22,086 nucleotides of DNA. Origin: Elusimicrobiota bacterium (GTDB taxonomy: Bacteria > CAYTYR01 > UBA6262 > DAOVJB01). The translations under genes were made by a program, and so were the position numbers. The notes under the pieces were generated by a model. That model had not been told where the DNA came from. It made no database searches and worked only from the letters and a program-made list of their open reading frames with translations. Of the stretch, positions 7,077-14,493 are shown piece by piece (the stretch's first letter is position 1; the number at the start of each line of letters is the position of its first letter). Location: assembly GCA_030673425.1 (NCBI GenBank), contig DAOVJB010000004.1:1-22086 (forward strand). The letters run 5' to 3'.

Positions 7077-7976
7077 TTAACTAAACAGTCTCTTTAAAAA
7101 TGTTTTCAGTTCTTTTTCTTTTATATAATCTTTTATTTCCTGCAACTTAGCCTCGCATGCCTGTTCGCCCTTTTTAATAAGCCATCCTAGTTTTTTGAAG
7201 TCAGCCCAATGAATATTCTTAACCCCAGGACTTATTACTATATCCGCTTGCTCAAGAAGTCCCTGGTTAATTACTATTCCCCTTATATAATTGGCACGGG
7301 AGATAATCTCAAAACCGCTTTCAAGCTTGCTTTTCAATCGTCTCCTGCTTTTCACATCCACAGCAATAACCATATCAGCGCCCATATCAAAGGCAGCTTT
7401 TACAGGCACTATGCTTACAATCCCCCCATCTATCACCCAGTTCCCTTCCTGTTGCAGAGGAGGGAATATACCTGCTATTGCCATACTTGCCTGGACTGCT
7501 TTTCTTAACGGCCCTTTATCGAAAACGAGTTCCTCTGCCCTTGTTAAATCCGTAGCCACGGCTGCAAACGGAATCTTGGTTTCGCTTATATCCCTTTCAG
7601 GTAATAATTCATTAAGTATTCCATCAGCTTTCTCCTGGCTGATCAATGAAAGTTTTGTTCTGGTGAGATTGTATAAATAAGTCTGCTTAAGATGGGAAAC
7701 AACTCTTTTAATAAATGTTTCTTCCATTCTTTGCTGGAGGAATTCCACATGTAATTTTTTAAAAGCATCGCTGGCAAGCAACTCTTTTGCTTTTTCTTCA
7801 ACCATGGTTATATCAGGTTCCAGGGCATACATTGCACCTATTACTGCTCCCATGCTTGTCCCTGCAATTATATCAATAGGTATCTTATTTGCTGTTAAAA
7901 TTCTGATTACTCCAATATGGGCCAGCCCCCTGGCTCCGCCCCCTCCAAGAGCAAGTCCTACTTTTAGCTTTCTCAT
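7077..7976 (-). CDS. Patatin-like phospholipase (RssA/YchK-type serine hydrolase)
   Basis: A 299-residue patatin-family lipid acyl hydrolase with a Ser-Asp dyad. The oxyanion loop is GGGGARG (11-17), the nucleophile Ser41 lies in GTSMG (39-43), and the partner Asp183 lies in DGG (183-185). There is no signal peptide or membrane segment, so it is probably cytoplasmic or peripheral. This short bacterial type is widespread, and its physiological lipid substrate is usually unknown. The start is ATG at 7976 with AGAGGAT upstream. It lies 80 bases before the rsmG start, with the tandem parS-like pair in that gap, and 51 bases after the 162-residue membrane protein gene, with another parS-like site in that gap. 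Confidence 0.93.
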   Translation of the reverse strand: MRKLKVGLALGGGGARGLAHIGVIRILTANKIPIDIIAGTSMGAVIGAMYALEPDITMVEEKAKELLASDAFKKLHVEFLQQRMEETFIKRVVSHLKQTYLYNLTRTKLSLISQEKADGILNELLPERDISETKIPFAAVATDLTRAEELVFDKGPLRKAVQASMAIAGIFPPLQQEGNWVIDGGIVSIVPVKAAFDMGADMVIAVDVKSRRRLKSKLESGFEIISRANYIRGIVINQGLLEQADIVISPGVKNIHWADFKKLGWLIKKGEQACEAKLQEIKDYIKEKELKTFLKRLFS

Positions 7977-8007
7977 AAATTATCCTCTAATTACAAGAGA
8001 TTTTGGT

Positions 8008-8023
8008 GGTTCCACGTGAAACA
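8008..8023. promoter_or_regulatory. parS: parS-like site 4
   Basis: GGTTCCACGTGAAACA matches the parS consensus at 14 of 16 positions and keeps the perfect CACGTG core and whole right arm. It lies between the patatin gene and the stop of the 162-residue protein gene. Confidence 0.85.
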
Positions 8024-8027
8024 GGCC

Positions 8028-8516
8028 TTATAGAACCTCTCTTTGTCCAAGTACCCCTTGTGGGGTTCTGAAAGGATTTCTTTCAAGTATTTCTCCCTTA
8101 ACACACCGCCATGTTTTATCCTCTTCCTTACGTAAGGTAATCCTTATATACTCCCTTCCCCTGATGGTCCCGTACTCCTTCGATGAGGTATTTATTATCA
8201 GATGCATTGTGACTCTAGTTTCTCCTGAAGAAAACTCTTTTTTCTTGCGTATCACTAATATCTTGCTATCATCTGAATTTTTAAAAAACCTAATAAAAAA
8301 AGTTTTTATACTGTTATAATCATGTCCGTAGGGATCTTTGTAATCATTTGAGACATATCTTAGAGTTCCTTCTATATCCTGCTTTTCAATTGATTCCTTA
8401 GTTCTCTTTATAATCCTGTTGATTCTGGCGCCTTTACTTAAGAAAAATTTCCAGATAACAAGGATAGATAAGATTAATATGACTATCCCTGTTATTCTCT
8501 TCGCTCTGATACTCAT
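8028..8516 (-). CDS. Membrane-anchored protein of unknown function, 162 residues
   Basis: Not recognised with certainty. One N-terminal membrane segment (about residues 9-26) is preceded by Arg and Lys, so the rest probably faces outward. The soluble part has a helix (INRIIKRTKESIEKQDIEGTLRYVS) followed by alternating beta-like stretches, including TRVTMHLIIN and REYIRITLRKE ending in TWRCVKGEI. This layout resembles small NTF2-like or SnoaL-like domains, but no diagnostic residues can be named. The start is ATG at 8516 with AAAGGAT six bases upstream. It follows the next secreted-protein gene by 16 bases, so the two are probably co-transcribed and may act together at the envelope. Confidence 0.8.
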   Translation of the reverse strand: MSIRAKRITGIVILILSILVIWKFFLSKGARINRIIKRTKESIEKQDIEGTLRYVSNDYKDPYGHDYNSIKTFFIRFFKNSDDSKILVIRKKKEFSSGETRVTMHLIINTSSKEYGTIRGREYIRITLRKEEDKTWRCVKGEILERNPFRTPQGVLGQREVL

Positions 8517-8532
8517 CAGACTATCCTTTAAT

Positions 8533-9402
8533 TTACCTTATCATTTCCATTGTAATTTCAATTTGCTGGTTGGTTTTAGTAGTCTGGTCTTCTGGTGTCC
8601 CGAGCCTCATACGGCTGGAGAGGTTCATTGTGAGCTTTGAATCAATAGATTTGCTTGCTTTGTAAGCATAATTCATAATACCTGTCCCGGTTCCTGATGT
8701 TTCTATCCATAATCCGGCCTCGGTTTTTTTAGCCCCGCCTTTTATCTTGGTTTTAAGTTTAATCTCAATAACAACGCATTTATATCCTTTTATTTCCTTA
8801 AATTCTTTCAATTCATAATCTATCCTGGTTTCCTGCTCAAACGTTACCCCTTCTGTCAGGGTTGTATTCTCTTTTATATCCTGCGTCCATGTATCACCGA
8901 TTTTTATCTCTTTATCAGGAAAATAAGGATTGACCTGGGGATAGAGTTTCTGCAGGTCAAAGTCCTTAAAATTACCGGGCAAATCTTCTAATCCTTTAAT
9001 ATCAAGGACTTTCCCTTCCTTAGAAAGTTTTAAGTGTAATGCTTTGCCGCCGAGTCTATTTCCCAGCGGGATACTGGTCTTTTCTCCTCCCTGTTCGATC
9101 TCAAGAGAAACATCGTTATAGATAACTGACATGTCAACATTGCCTTCTGAATCTACATCATTAATGTTCTGGGTAAAAATAGAGTTAATCTTAGTAATAC
9201 TTTCCAACGGCATTGACACAGATTCTCCTCCCAGCCCTTCCATCTTTGTCACTGCTGTCATAACCATGAGGTACTTGGTAGAACTTCCTTTCTTAGGGAC
9301 ATATTCTAACTTTATACTTTTAGGAACATTAGGGACAAAATTAGCGCCTGAGATTAAAAGCCCAAATGCCAAAATATACAGTATTTTCAATGCTTTTTTC
9401 AT
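8533..9402 (-). CDS. Secreted protein of unknown function, possibly DUF6263-like
   Basis: A 289-residue exported protein. The signal peptide covers about residues 1-20 (MKKALKILYILAFGLLISGA), with no lipobox Cys. The mature part is beta-rich with a central YFPDKEIKIGDTWTQDI, then paired strands (YELKEFKEIKGYKCVVIEIK) and a Thr/Ser-rich C-terminus. The 'P..xIKxGDTW' segment and overall layout recall the uncharacterised DUF6263 family; this is recall, not a search result. The Shine-Dalgarno TAGGAG contains the stop codon of mnmE, which ends only nine bases before the ATG at 9402, so it is translated directly after mnmE. No catalytic motif was seen. Confidence 0.82.
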   Translation of the reverse strand: MKKALKILYILAFGLLISGANFVPNVPKSIKLEYVPKKGSSTKYLMVMTAVTKMEGLGGESVSMPLESITKINSIFTQNINDVDSEGNVDMSVIYNDVSLEIEQGGEKTSIPLGNRLGGKALHLKLSKEGKVLDIKGLEDLPGNFKDFDLQKLYPQVNPYFPDKEIKIGDTWTQDIKENTTLTEGVTFEQETRIDYELKEFKEIKGYKCVVIEIKLKTKIKGGAKKTEAGLWIETSGTGTGIMNYAYKASKSIDSKLTMNLSSRMRLGTPEDQTTKTNQQIEITMEMIR

Positions 9403-9411
9403 TTTTTTCTC

Positions 9412-10830
9412 CTATTTCCCTACACAGAATTTCGAGAATATATCATTCAGTATATCTTCATTCGAAACCTCGCCTGTTATCTCGCCCAAACTGTTCAGGG
9501 ACATACGTAACTCAAGAACCACAAACTCATAAAAATCATTGTTTTCACAACTCTTTTTGGCTGCAACCAACGTCTCACCTGCCCTTCTAAGGGCATCCTT
9601 ATGCCTTAGGTTGGTAACTAAAACTGATTCTGTATGGACTCTGTCCTTGCCTGTAAACAATCTGCGGATTGAATGTTGTAACTGCTTAATTCCCCTTCTT
9701 TTAAGAGCAGAAATTTTCACCAGTGAATACCTGCCTGGAGACAACGGGAAGAGTTTATCTATATTGCTTTTTTTAACTACTCCCTTAAGATCGTTTTTAT
9801 TGCCCACAACAATATATCTTTTGCCTGCAATTATTTCCGCAATATCTTCATCGTCTTTATTTAATGGAACCGACAAATCTATCACAAACAAGATAAGGTC
9901 TGCATTGCCTATAGCTTTTTTACTCCTCTGTATACCCAGGTCTTCTATTTCATCACGTGCTCCCTTAAAACCTGCTGTATCCATAATTTTTACGGGAACT
10001 CCCTCAATATTTATCCATTCTTCTATTATGTCCCGGGTGGTACCGGCTATAGAAGTGACAATTGCTTTATCGTCCTGGAGCAACGTATTGAGGAGCGTTG
10101 ATTTCCCGACATTTGCCTTACCTACAATTGCCACGCTTAGGCCTTCACGAAAAATCATTCCTGATAAAGAAGTATCAAGAAGTTCTTCTACCAGACAGGA
10201 TATTCTGTTTATCTCTTTTATTACCTTATCTTTTCTCAGCGAAGGGATATCTTCTTCGGGATAATCAAGACTGGCTTCAATATGGGTAAGGATATTAATA
10301 AGTTTGTCTCGGATATTATTAATCCTGGAGGAAAGCTGCCCGTTGAGTTGATTAACGGCTATGTGTAAAGACGTGGCTGTCTTTGCACTGATTATATCAC
10401 ATACTGCCTCGGCCTGGACCAAATCCAGCCTGCCGTTTAAGAAAGCCCTTTTCGTAAACTCCCCTGGCGGAGCGGCCTTGGCGCCTTTTTTTAATATTAA
10501 AGATAATATATTATTAAGAGAAACCATACTTCCATGACAGGATATTTCAACTACATCCTCACCGGTGTAGCTGTTAGGAGCGCGCATCACGGTAAGAAGA
10601 ACCTCGTCGATAACATCATCTTTTTTCTTAGAGGATGATCTTTTTTCTTCTGTAGTGATATAGCCAATATGCACGGTATGTGAAGGAACTTTTGACATTC
10701 TTCTTTTGCTTTTGGACCTGAAGATTTGATCAGCTATCTTGATCGCTTTCCCGCCACTTAGCCTGATAACCCCTATTGCTCCTATCCCTATAGGGGTAGA
10801 AATTGCCGCAATAGTATCCTCCCTATACAT
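9412..10830 (-). CDS. mnmE: tRNA modification GTPase MnmE (TrmE)
   Basis: A 472-residue GTPase that, with MnmG, builds the cmnm5/mnm5 group on wobble uridine 34 of tRNAs. The N-terminal formyl-THF-binding domain starts MYREDTIAAISTPIGIGAIGVIRLSG. A helical domain (GRLDLVQAEAVCDII) is split by a G domain with GKANVGKSTLLN (about residue 230), DTAG and NKNDL. The C-terminus FSKFCVGK holds the conserved Cys of the family's FCIGK end. Length is normal. A short lysine/serine-rich insert (EEKRSSSKKKDD) sits in the N-terminal domain. The start is ATG at 10830 with AGGGAG upstream, 12 bases after the khpB stop, in the usual order yidC-jag-mnmE. Confidence 0.97.
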   Translation of the reverse strand: MYREDTIAAISTPIGIGAIGVIRLSGGKAIKIADQIFRSKSKRRMSKVPSHTVHIGYITTEEKRSSSKKKDDVIDEVLLTVMRAPNSYTGEDVVEISCHGSMVSLNNILSLILKKGAKAAPPGEFTKRAFLNGRLDLVQAEAVCDIISAKTATSLHIAVNQLNGQLSSRINNIRDKLINILTHIEASLDYPEEDIPSLRKDKVIKEINRISCLVEELLDTSLSGMIFREGLSVAIVGKANVGKSTLLNTLLQDDKAIVTSIAGTTRDIIEEWINIEGVPVKIMDTAGFKGARDEIEDLGIQRSKKAIGNADLILFVIDLSVPLNKDDEDIAEIIAGKRYIVVGNKNDLKGVVKKSNIDKLFPLSPGRYSLVKISALKRRGIKQLQHSIRRLFTGKDRVHTESVLVTNLRHKDALRRAGETLVAAKKSCENNDFYEFVVLELRMSLNSLGEITGEVSNEDILNDIFSKFCVGK

Positions 10831-10842
10831 ATGAATTTCTCC

Positions 10843-11520
10843 CTATTTCTTCTTCCTGATGACTATCTTACGATATATGCCCTCTCCTTCGCTTACAACA
10901 TCCAGTTCAGGATCATCGCCGATACTGATATGAATAATCCTTCTGTCCTGGGGGGGCATGGGGTCCATAAACTCCGTTTTTCCTGTCTCCTTTACCCCTG
11001 CGGCAATCTGTTCGGCTAATTTTTCAAGGTTTGATTCCCTTCTTTTGCGGTACCCCTCGGTATCAAGGAGAATCCTTACCCTCCTGTTATCACCATTCAT
11101 GCTCATCTGTTTGTTTGCTATAAGAGTACTAATAAGCTGCAGAGATTCTAAAGTCTGCCCTTTTTTACCTATCAGAAGAGCTCCCTGGGAACTTTTAATA
11201 TTAGCCGTTATTCTCTCTGATGTGACAGATGTTTCCACCTCTGCATCAATTCCCATCAGGTTTAATATCTTTATTAATATTTCTTTTGCCTTGTCCTGAA
11301 GCGAAGATGCTGTTTCTTCCTTCTGTTGTTTGACTTCACCTCTTTTATCTTTCAACCTCACCTTAACCTGTGCCGGAGTAGCACCCATCAGGCCGAAAAG
11401 GCCCATTTTCCCCTCATTAATAACCTCTATATCGACTTCTTCCTTCTTGGCACCAAGTTTCTTCAAGGCAAGTTTTATTGCCTCTTCTACTGTTTTAGCT
11501 TCTATTTCTACTTGTTTCAT
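10843..11520 (-). CDS. khpB: RNA-binding protein KhpB (Jag), KH and R3H domains
   Basis: A 225-residue protein with the three Jag parts. An N-terminal Jag_N domain (MKQVEIEAKTVEEAIKLALKKLG to about residue 58) is followed by a KH domain with the loop IGKKG (about 110-160), and a C-terminal R3H domain with RRIIHISI. KhpB partners KhpA in many bacteria as an RNA chaperone linked to cell envelope growth. I chose ATG at 11520 because AAAGAGGTG sits at correct spacing before it and the protein then begins like its relatives. An upstream in-frame ATG at 11553 would place that Shine-Dalgarno inside the gene. It sits in the rpmH-rnpA-yidD-yidC-khpB-mnmE cluster. Confidence 0.95.
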   Translation of the reverse strand: MKQVEIEAKTVEEAIKLALKKLGAKKEEVDIEVINEGKMGLFGLMGATPAQVKVRLKDKRGEVKQQKEETASSLQDKAKEILIKILNLMGIDAEVETSVTSERITANIKSSQGALLIGKKGQTLESLQLISTLIANKQMSMNGDNRRVRILLDTEGYRKRRESNLEKLAEQIAAGVKETGKTEFMDPMPPQDRRIIHISIGDDPELDVVSEGEGIYRKIVIRKKK

Positions 11521-11596
11521 TAGTTTCACCTCTTTAAAATCGTAAAAAAACATCTTGTTTTGTTAATGTTTGTAATGTATCGATATTTAAAAGATT

Positions 11597-13165
11597 TTAA
11601 TGCTTTTTTACTATTATATATTGTCCTGTAATAGTCACTACGCTATTAACTATCCAGTACAGAACAAGCCCTGACGGGAAGTTCCAGAAAAGCACTGTAA
11701 ACATTATAGGCATAAACATGACCATCTTCGATTGAGTCGGGTCCGTGGAAGACATCTTCTGCTGCAGGAACATAAGAGCTCCCATTAAAATTACAAGAAT
11801 ATTTAATGAATTTCCGATAAAAGGCAGCCCTTCTCCTGCAAATCTGAATGCTGCATTTGCTCCGCTTCCGTCTGCTTTTGATAAATCCTTTATCCAGAAT
11901 ATGAAAGGAGCATGACGCAGCTCTACCGCATTACGCAGGGCAGTAAACAATGCCCAGAAAACAGGCAGCTGCAGGAGCATTGGCAGGCACCCCCCGAACG
12001 GATTAACCTTGTTTTTCTTATATAAATTCATTATTTCCACATTAAGCCTGCGTGGGTCATCTTTATATTTCTGGCGTAATTGGGTCATCTGCGGTTGGAG
12101 CTGCTGCATTGCTCTCATTGACTTAAAACTCTTGGCTGTTAACGGAAACAAAGGTATCTGCACAACCAGGGTAAGCAGCACTATCGCCCACCCATAGTTA
12201 TGGGTGAGTTTATAGAAAAAACCAAGAATATTCAGCATAAAGCGTGACAATCCTGCAAAAATCCCGTAATCAGAGGTTTTTTCAAGATCCTTCCCTATGG
12301 CTTTTAGACTATTATACTCCTTGGGCCCCCCGTAAATCTTAAGGATTATATTCTCTGTACCCCCTGCCTCTAAAGCCACTTTCTCAGAAATCCTGACAAC
12401 AGGCATCTTGTCTTCCTTTTCTATTGCAACTAAAGGAAATTTCCTGTCCTGCGATATTAATGCAACCAGGAAATACTGGTTATATACTCCGGACCAAACA
12501 ATATCCTTGTATTCAGCCGGCTTAGGTTTTTTATGCACCTTGTTATCTTTATATATCACGGCACGCATTGACCTTTTGCTTGAGTCAAAGAGATCCTTAT
12601 CTATACCTACGCCAGGTCCCCAATTAAGGGTGATTTCAGGATATAGAAGTTTTTCGGATGTGTTCCTCAGGCCGATTGCCAGTTCAACATTATACCCGTC
12701 ATAAAAAAAGGTATAGATTTTTGATATTATCAGTCCCTCATCTGATATATACCGAAATTGTACTGTTCCTTTATTATTTCCCTGTGTCAACTCCAGCATA
12801 TCCTTGTCCACGTCGTAAAGCAGGGCTGGAAATGTGGCAAGCTGGGGGCCTTCCCCTGCAACCAGATCCACGGATTCCCTTTCCTCTTCCTCTCTTATCT
12901 TCCAGCTGAGGATTGAGGCTCCCTGGGTCGATAAAATTATCTCGCTTGTCCTGGTTTTAACCAGCACCTGCTTTACTTTGTTCTCTTTTTTACCTGCCAG
13001 AGATAAGATTTCCCCTTTAGGGGGAATCTCTTCTTCTATGTTTTCTACTGCTATCTCTTTCTCTACAACAGGTGTAACCTGGACTTGTTTCGGAGGATTC
13101 ATACGGTACCAGAGTAACAAAACTATAGTAGATAAGACAACTGCTATAATAGTTCTTTTTTCCAT
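11597..13165 (-). CDS. yidC: Membrane protein insertase YidC
   Basis: A 522-residue insertase that folds proteins into the inner membrane alone or with SecYEG. It has the Gram-negative layout: TM1 at about residues 4-21, a large periplasmic P1 domain (about 50-310), then the conserved 60KD_IMP core with TM segments at NYGWAIVLLTLVVQIPLFPL, CLPMLLQLPVFWALF, LNILVILMGALMFL and SGLVLYWIVNSVVTI. A positively charged cytoplasmic loop (AKSFKSMRAMQQLQPQ) follows TM2. The C-terminal tail is short, YIIVKKH. The start is ATG at 13165, because an in-frame TAA lies two codons upstream. The best Shine-Dalgarno, AAGGAG, is 16 bases away, unusually far. The neighbours yidD, rnpA and khpB are standard. Confidence 0.97.
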   Translation of the reverse strand: MEKRTIIAVVLSTIVLLLWYRMNPPKQVQVTPVVEKEIAVENIEEEIPPKGEILSLAGKKENKVKQVLVKTRTSEIILSTQGASILSWKIREEEERESVDLVAGEGPQLATFPALLYDVDKDMLELTQGNNKGTVQFRYISDEGLIISKIYTFFYDGYNVELAIGLRNTSEKLLYPEITLNWGPGVGIDKDLFDSSKRSMRAVIYKDNKVHKKPKPAEYKDIVWSGVYNQYFLVALISQDRKFPLVAIEKEDKMPVVRISEKVALEAGGTENIILKIYGGPKEYNSLKAIGKDLEKTSDYGIFAGLSRFMLNILGFFYKLTHNYGWAIVLLTLVVQIPLFPLTAKSFKSMRAMQQLQPQMTQLRQKYKDDPRRLNVEIMNLYKKNKVNPFGGCLPMLLQLPVFWALFTALRNAVELRHAPFIFWIKDLSKADGSGANAAFRFAGEGLPFIGNSLNILVILMGALMFLQQKMSSTDPTQSKMVMFMPIMFTVLFWNFPSGLVLYWIVNSVVTITGQYIIVKKH

Positions 13166-13259
13166 GATTTAAGTGATTTTACTCCTTTCTGTTATTTTCT
13201 ATCCGTTCTTGCAATAAAATAATTGCTTTTGTCCTCTATTATTTCAAATATACATCAGC

Positions 13260-13490
13260 TTAATTGCGTATATTCGCATCTATTTTCTCTACGGGATCAT
13301 ATCCCCCCGGATGCAAGGGGTGGCACTTAAGCACCCTCTTCGTTCCCAGAAAAACACCCTTTACTATGCCATATTGTTCTATAGCTTCCTTAGCATAGTT
13401 AGAACAAGAAGGATAAAACCTGCAGACCTGAGGTCTTGAGGCGGTTATCCATTGATATCCCCTGATTAAAAGAATAAATAATTTCTTCAT
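13260..13490 (-). CDS. yidD: Membrane protein insertion efficiency factor YidD
   Basis: A 76-residue YidD (DUF37, haemolysin-like) protein thought to assist YidC-dependent membrane insertion. The family signature is complete: [32 protein letters not shown], then [12 protein letters not shown], with three conserved Cys. The N-terminal amphipathic helix ([14 protein letters not shown]) is typical. Its ATG overlaps the rnpA stop by four bases (ATGA), so the two are translationally coupled. Confidence 0.97.
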   Translation of the reverse strand: MKKLFILLIRGYQWITASRPQVCRFYPSCSNYAKEAIEQYGIVKGVFLGTKRVLKCHPLHPGGYDPVEKIDANIRN

Positions 13491-13867
13491 TCCCCTTCCT
13501 TCTTCTTGTTAAGGATGCCCGCCTTTAGAAACAATCCTGTAAGAGACTCAGAAACTGTTTTATAGTCTATGCCACTTGCATCTGCCCGTGCAACAATAAC
13601 GATGTCTATTGCTTTTGCCAACCTGTTCTTATTTAAACGATAGACTTCTTTTAGCATCCGCCTTATGCGGTTTCTTACCGTGGCATTGCCTACCTTTTTA
13701 GAAACGGTAAACCCTATTTTGATAAAGGGTTGACTATCTGGATTCTCAACGGTTTTCGTATACAATACAAAATACTTATCCCGGCAGGATTTTCCGTTTT
13801 TATAGACGGCTTTGAATTCTTCATTCTTCCTTATGTGTTCATATTTATAAAAACCATGCTTTTTCAT
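13487..13867 (-). CDS. rnpA: Ribonuclease P protein component
   Basis: A 126-residue protein subunit of RNase P, which removes the 5' leader of pre-tRNAs together with the catalytic RNA (not in this window). The RNR box [16 protein letters not shown] (about residues 60-75) is complete, as are the N-terminal hydrophobic and aromatic residues ([18 protein letters not shown]) that contact the leader. It starts three bases after the rpmH stop with no clear Shine-Dalgarno of its own, so coupling to rpmH translation is likely. Its 3' end overlaps yidD by four bases. Confidence 0.97.
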   Translation of the reverse strand: MKKHGFYKYEHIRKNEEFKAVYKNGKSCRDKYFVLYTKTVENPDSQPFIKIGFTVSKKVGNATVRNRIRRMLKEVYRLNKNRLAKAIDIVIVARADASGIDYKTVSESLTGLFLKAGILNKKKEGE

Positions 13868-13870
13868 TTT

Positions 13871-14005
13871 TTAAACGGCTATTCTTTTTCGCCCTTTGTT
13901 TCTTCTTGATTTTAATATTTTCTGGCCTGCTGCTGTTTTCATTCTTTTTCTGAAACCGTGTTTTTTGTTTCTGCGCCTTTTGTTTGGCTGAAATGTTCTT
14001 TTCAT
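13871..14005 (-). CDS. rpmH: 50S ribosomal protein L34
   Basis: A 44-residue, strongly basic protein that begins [20 protein letters not shown], the L34 signature, and ends GRKRIAV. L34 is a small late-assembly protein of the large ribosomal subunit. The start is ATG at 14005, with AGGGAG seven bases upstream. This is the first gene of the leftward cluster, next to oriC and opposite dnaA as in most bacteria. A longer 71-codon frame covers the same bases in a different phase, but its lysine- and asparagine-rich product is only a shadow. Confidence 0.98.
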   Translation of the reverse strand: MKRTFQPNKRRRNKKHGFRKRMKTAAGQKILKSRRNKGRKRIAV

Positions 14006-14031
14006 TTTTTGTCTCCCTCTTTATAATGCGA

Positions 14032-14076
14032 AATTGAGATTGGGAGTCACCATTAAGCACGCTCGCAATCTCAATT
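14032..14076 (-). repeat. 11-base perfect inverted repeat in the rpmH leader
   Basis: AATTGAGATTG (14032-14042) is the exact reverse complement of CAATCTCAATT (14066-14076), with a 23-base loop. It lies between the rpmH promoter and its Shine-Dalgarno, so it would fold in the mRNA leader. No U-run follows, so it does not look like a terminator. Confidence 0.85.
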
Positions 14077-14094
14077 AATAAACCTTAATATCAT

Positions 14095-14124
14095 ATTGTA
14101 TTCTATCTAAAAAGCAAATGTCAA
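14095..14124 (-). promoter_or_regulatory. Sigma-70 promoter of the rpmH operon
   Basis: On the minus strand, a perfect -35 TTGACA (14124-14119) is followed by an 18-base spacer and -10 TACAAT (14100-14095). Transcription would start near 14088, giving a leader of about 83 bases before the rpmH ATG. Confidence 0.85.
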
Positions 14125-14238
14125 GCTTTTTATAATATATTCTTGTGCGCGAATATCTATATAGAGTATAGAAAGAAATAATAAAAGTAAAAGATAGAGG
14201 ATAATACTGCTCTTCATAAAAATTTCTTGCATTTTTGC

Positions 14239-14268
14239 TTGACAATTATTCCAACTTTGTTCTAAAAT
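14239..14268 (+). promoter_or_regulatory. Sigma-70 promoter of dnaA
   Basis: A perfect -35 TTGACA (14239-14244), an 18-base spacer and -10 TAAAAT (14263-14268). The start would be near 14275, giving a leader of about 220 bases that contains the DnaA boxes. DnaA bound there could repress its own transcription. Confidence 0.85.
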
Positions 14269-14378
14269 ATAGCAAGATTTTCACACGGCATGAACAGGTA
14301 AGAGTGGGTAAGGGGATAAGCAGGTAGTAGGATAGAAACCATCCAGAATATACGCCTTTCTTATTGGTTGATTATTAG

Positions 14379-14455
14379 TTATCCACAGTTAACCTTCCTC
14401 TATAAACTTTGAAAAGTTTTTCAACTATTCACAGATGTGAATAACCTGTGAATAA
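14379..14455. promoter_or_regulatory. Cluster of four DnaA boxes upstream of dnaA
   Basis: TTATCCACA on the plus strand at 14379-14387 is a perfect consensus box. CTATTCACA on the plus strand at 14425-14433 differs from TTATNCACA at one base. TTATTCACA occurs on the minus strand twice, at 14436-14444 and 14447-14455. The last three are packed in 31 bases with two facing the first. The cluster supports initiator binding at oriC and dnaA autoregulation. Confidence 0.9.
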
Positions 14456-14493
14456 TTTCTATCACACCTCGTGCAGGGAAAGGGCAACAGACC

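Larger units (their letters stand above)
14006..14493. other. rpmH-dnaA intergenic region, upstream half of the probable oriC
   Basis: A gene-free stretch of 488 bases between the divergent rpmH and dnaA genes. From left to right it holds the rpmH Shine-Dalgarno, an 11-base inverted repeat in the rpmH leader, the leftward rpmH promoter, an AT-rich spacer (about 14125-14238), the rightward dnaA promoter, a purine-rich leader (about 14290-14330) and four DnaA boxes just before dnaA. All coding strands point away from here, which supports origin placement. Confidence 0.8.

Noticed and set aside
13166-13259. Possible short peptide genes in the yidD-yidC gap
   Set aside because: Open stretches exist but lack a proper start codon with a ribosome site. 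A 5-base GCAAT/ATTGC stem is too short to call.
13845-14060. A 71-codon minus-strand frame of lysine- and asparagine-rich sequence across rpmH
   Set aside because: It reads the rpmH bases in another phase. The true L34 frame (13871-14005) has the family sequence and a Shine-Dalgarno.
14137-14156. ATATTC/GAATAT inverted repeat in the rpmH-dnaA gap
   Set aside because: Six AT-rich bases per arm are likely by chance in this composition, and no function can be linked.
14311-14319. An additional DnaA box on the minus strand (TTATCCCCT)
   Set aside because: Two mismatches from the consensus in the critical CACA half.
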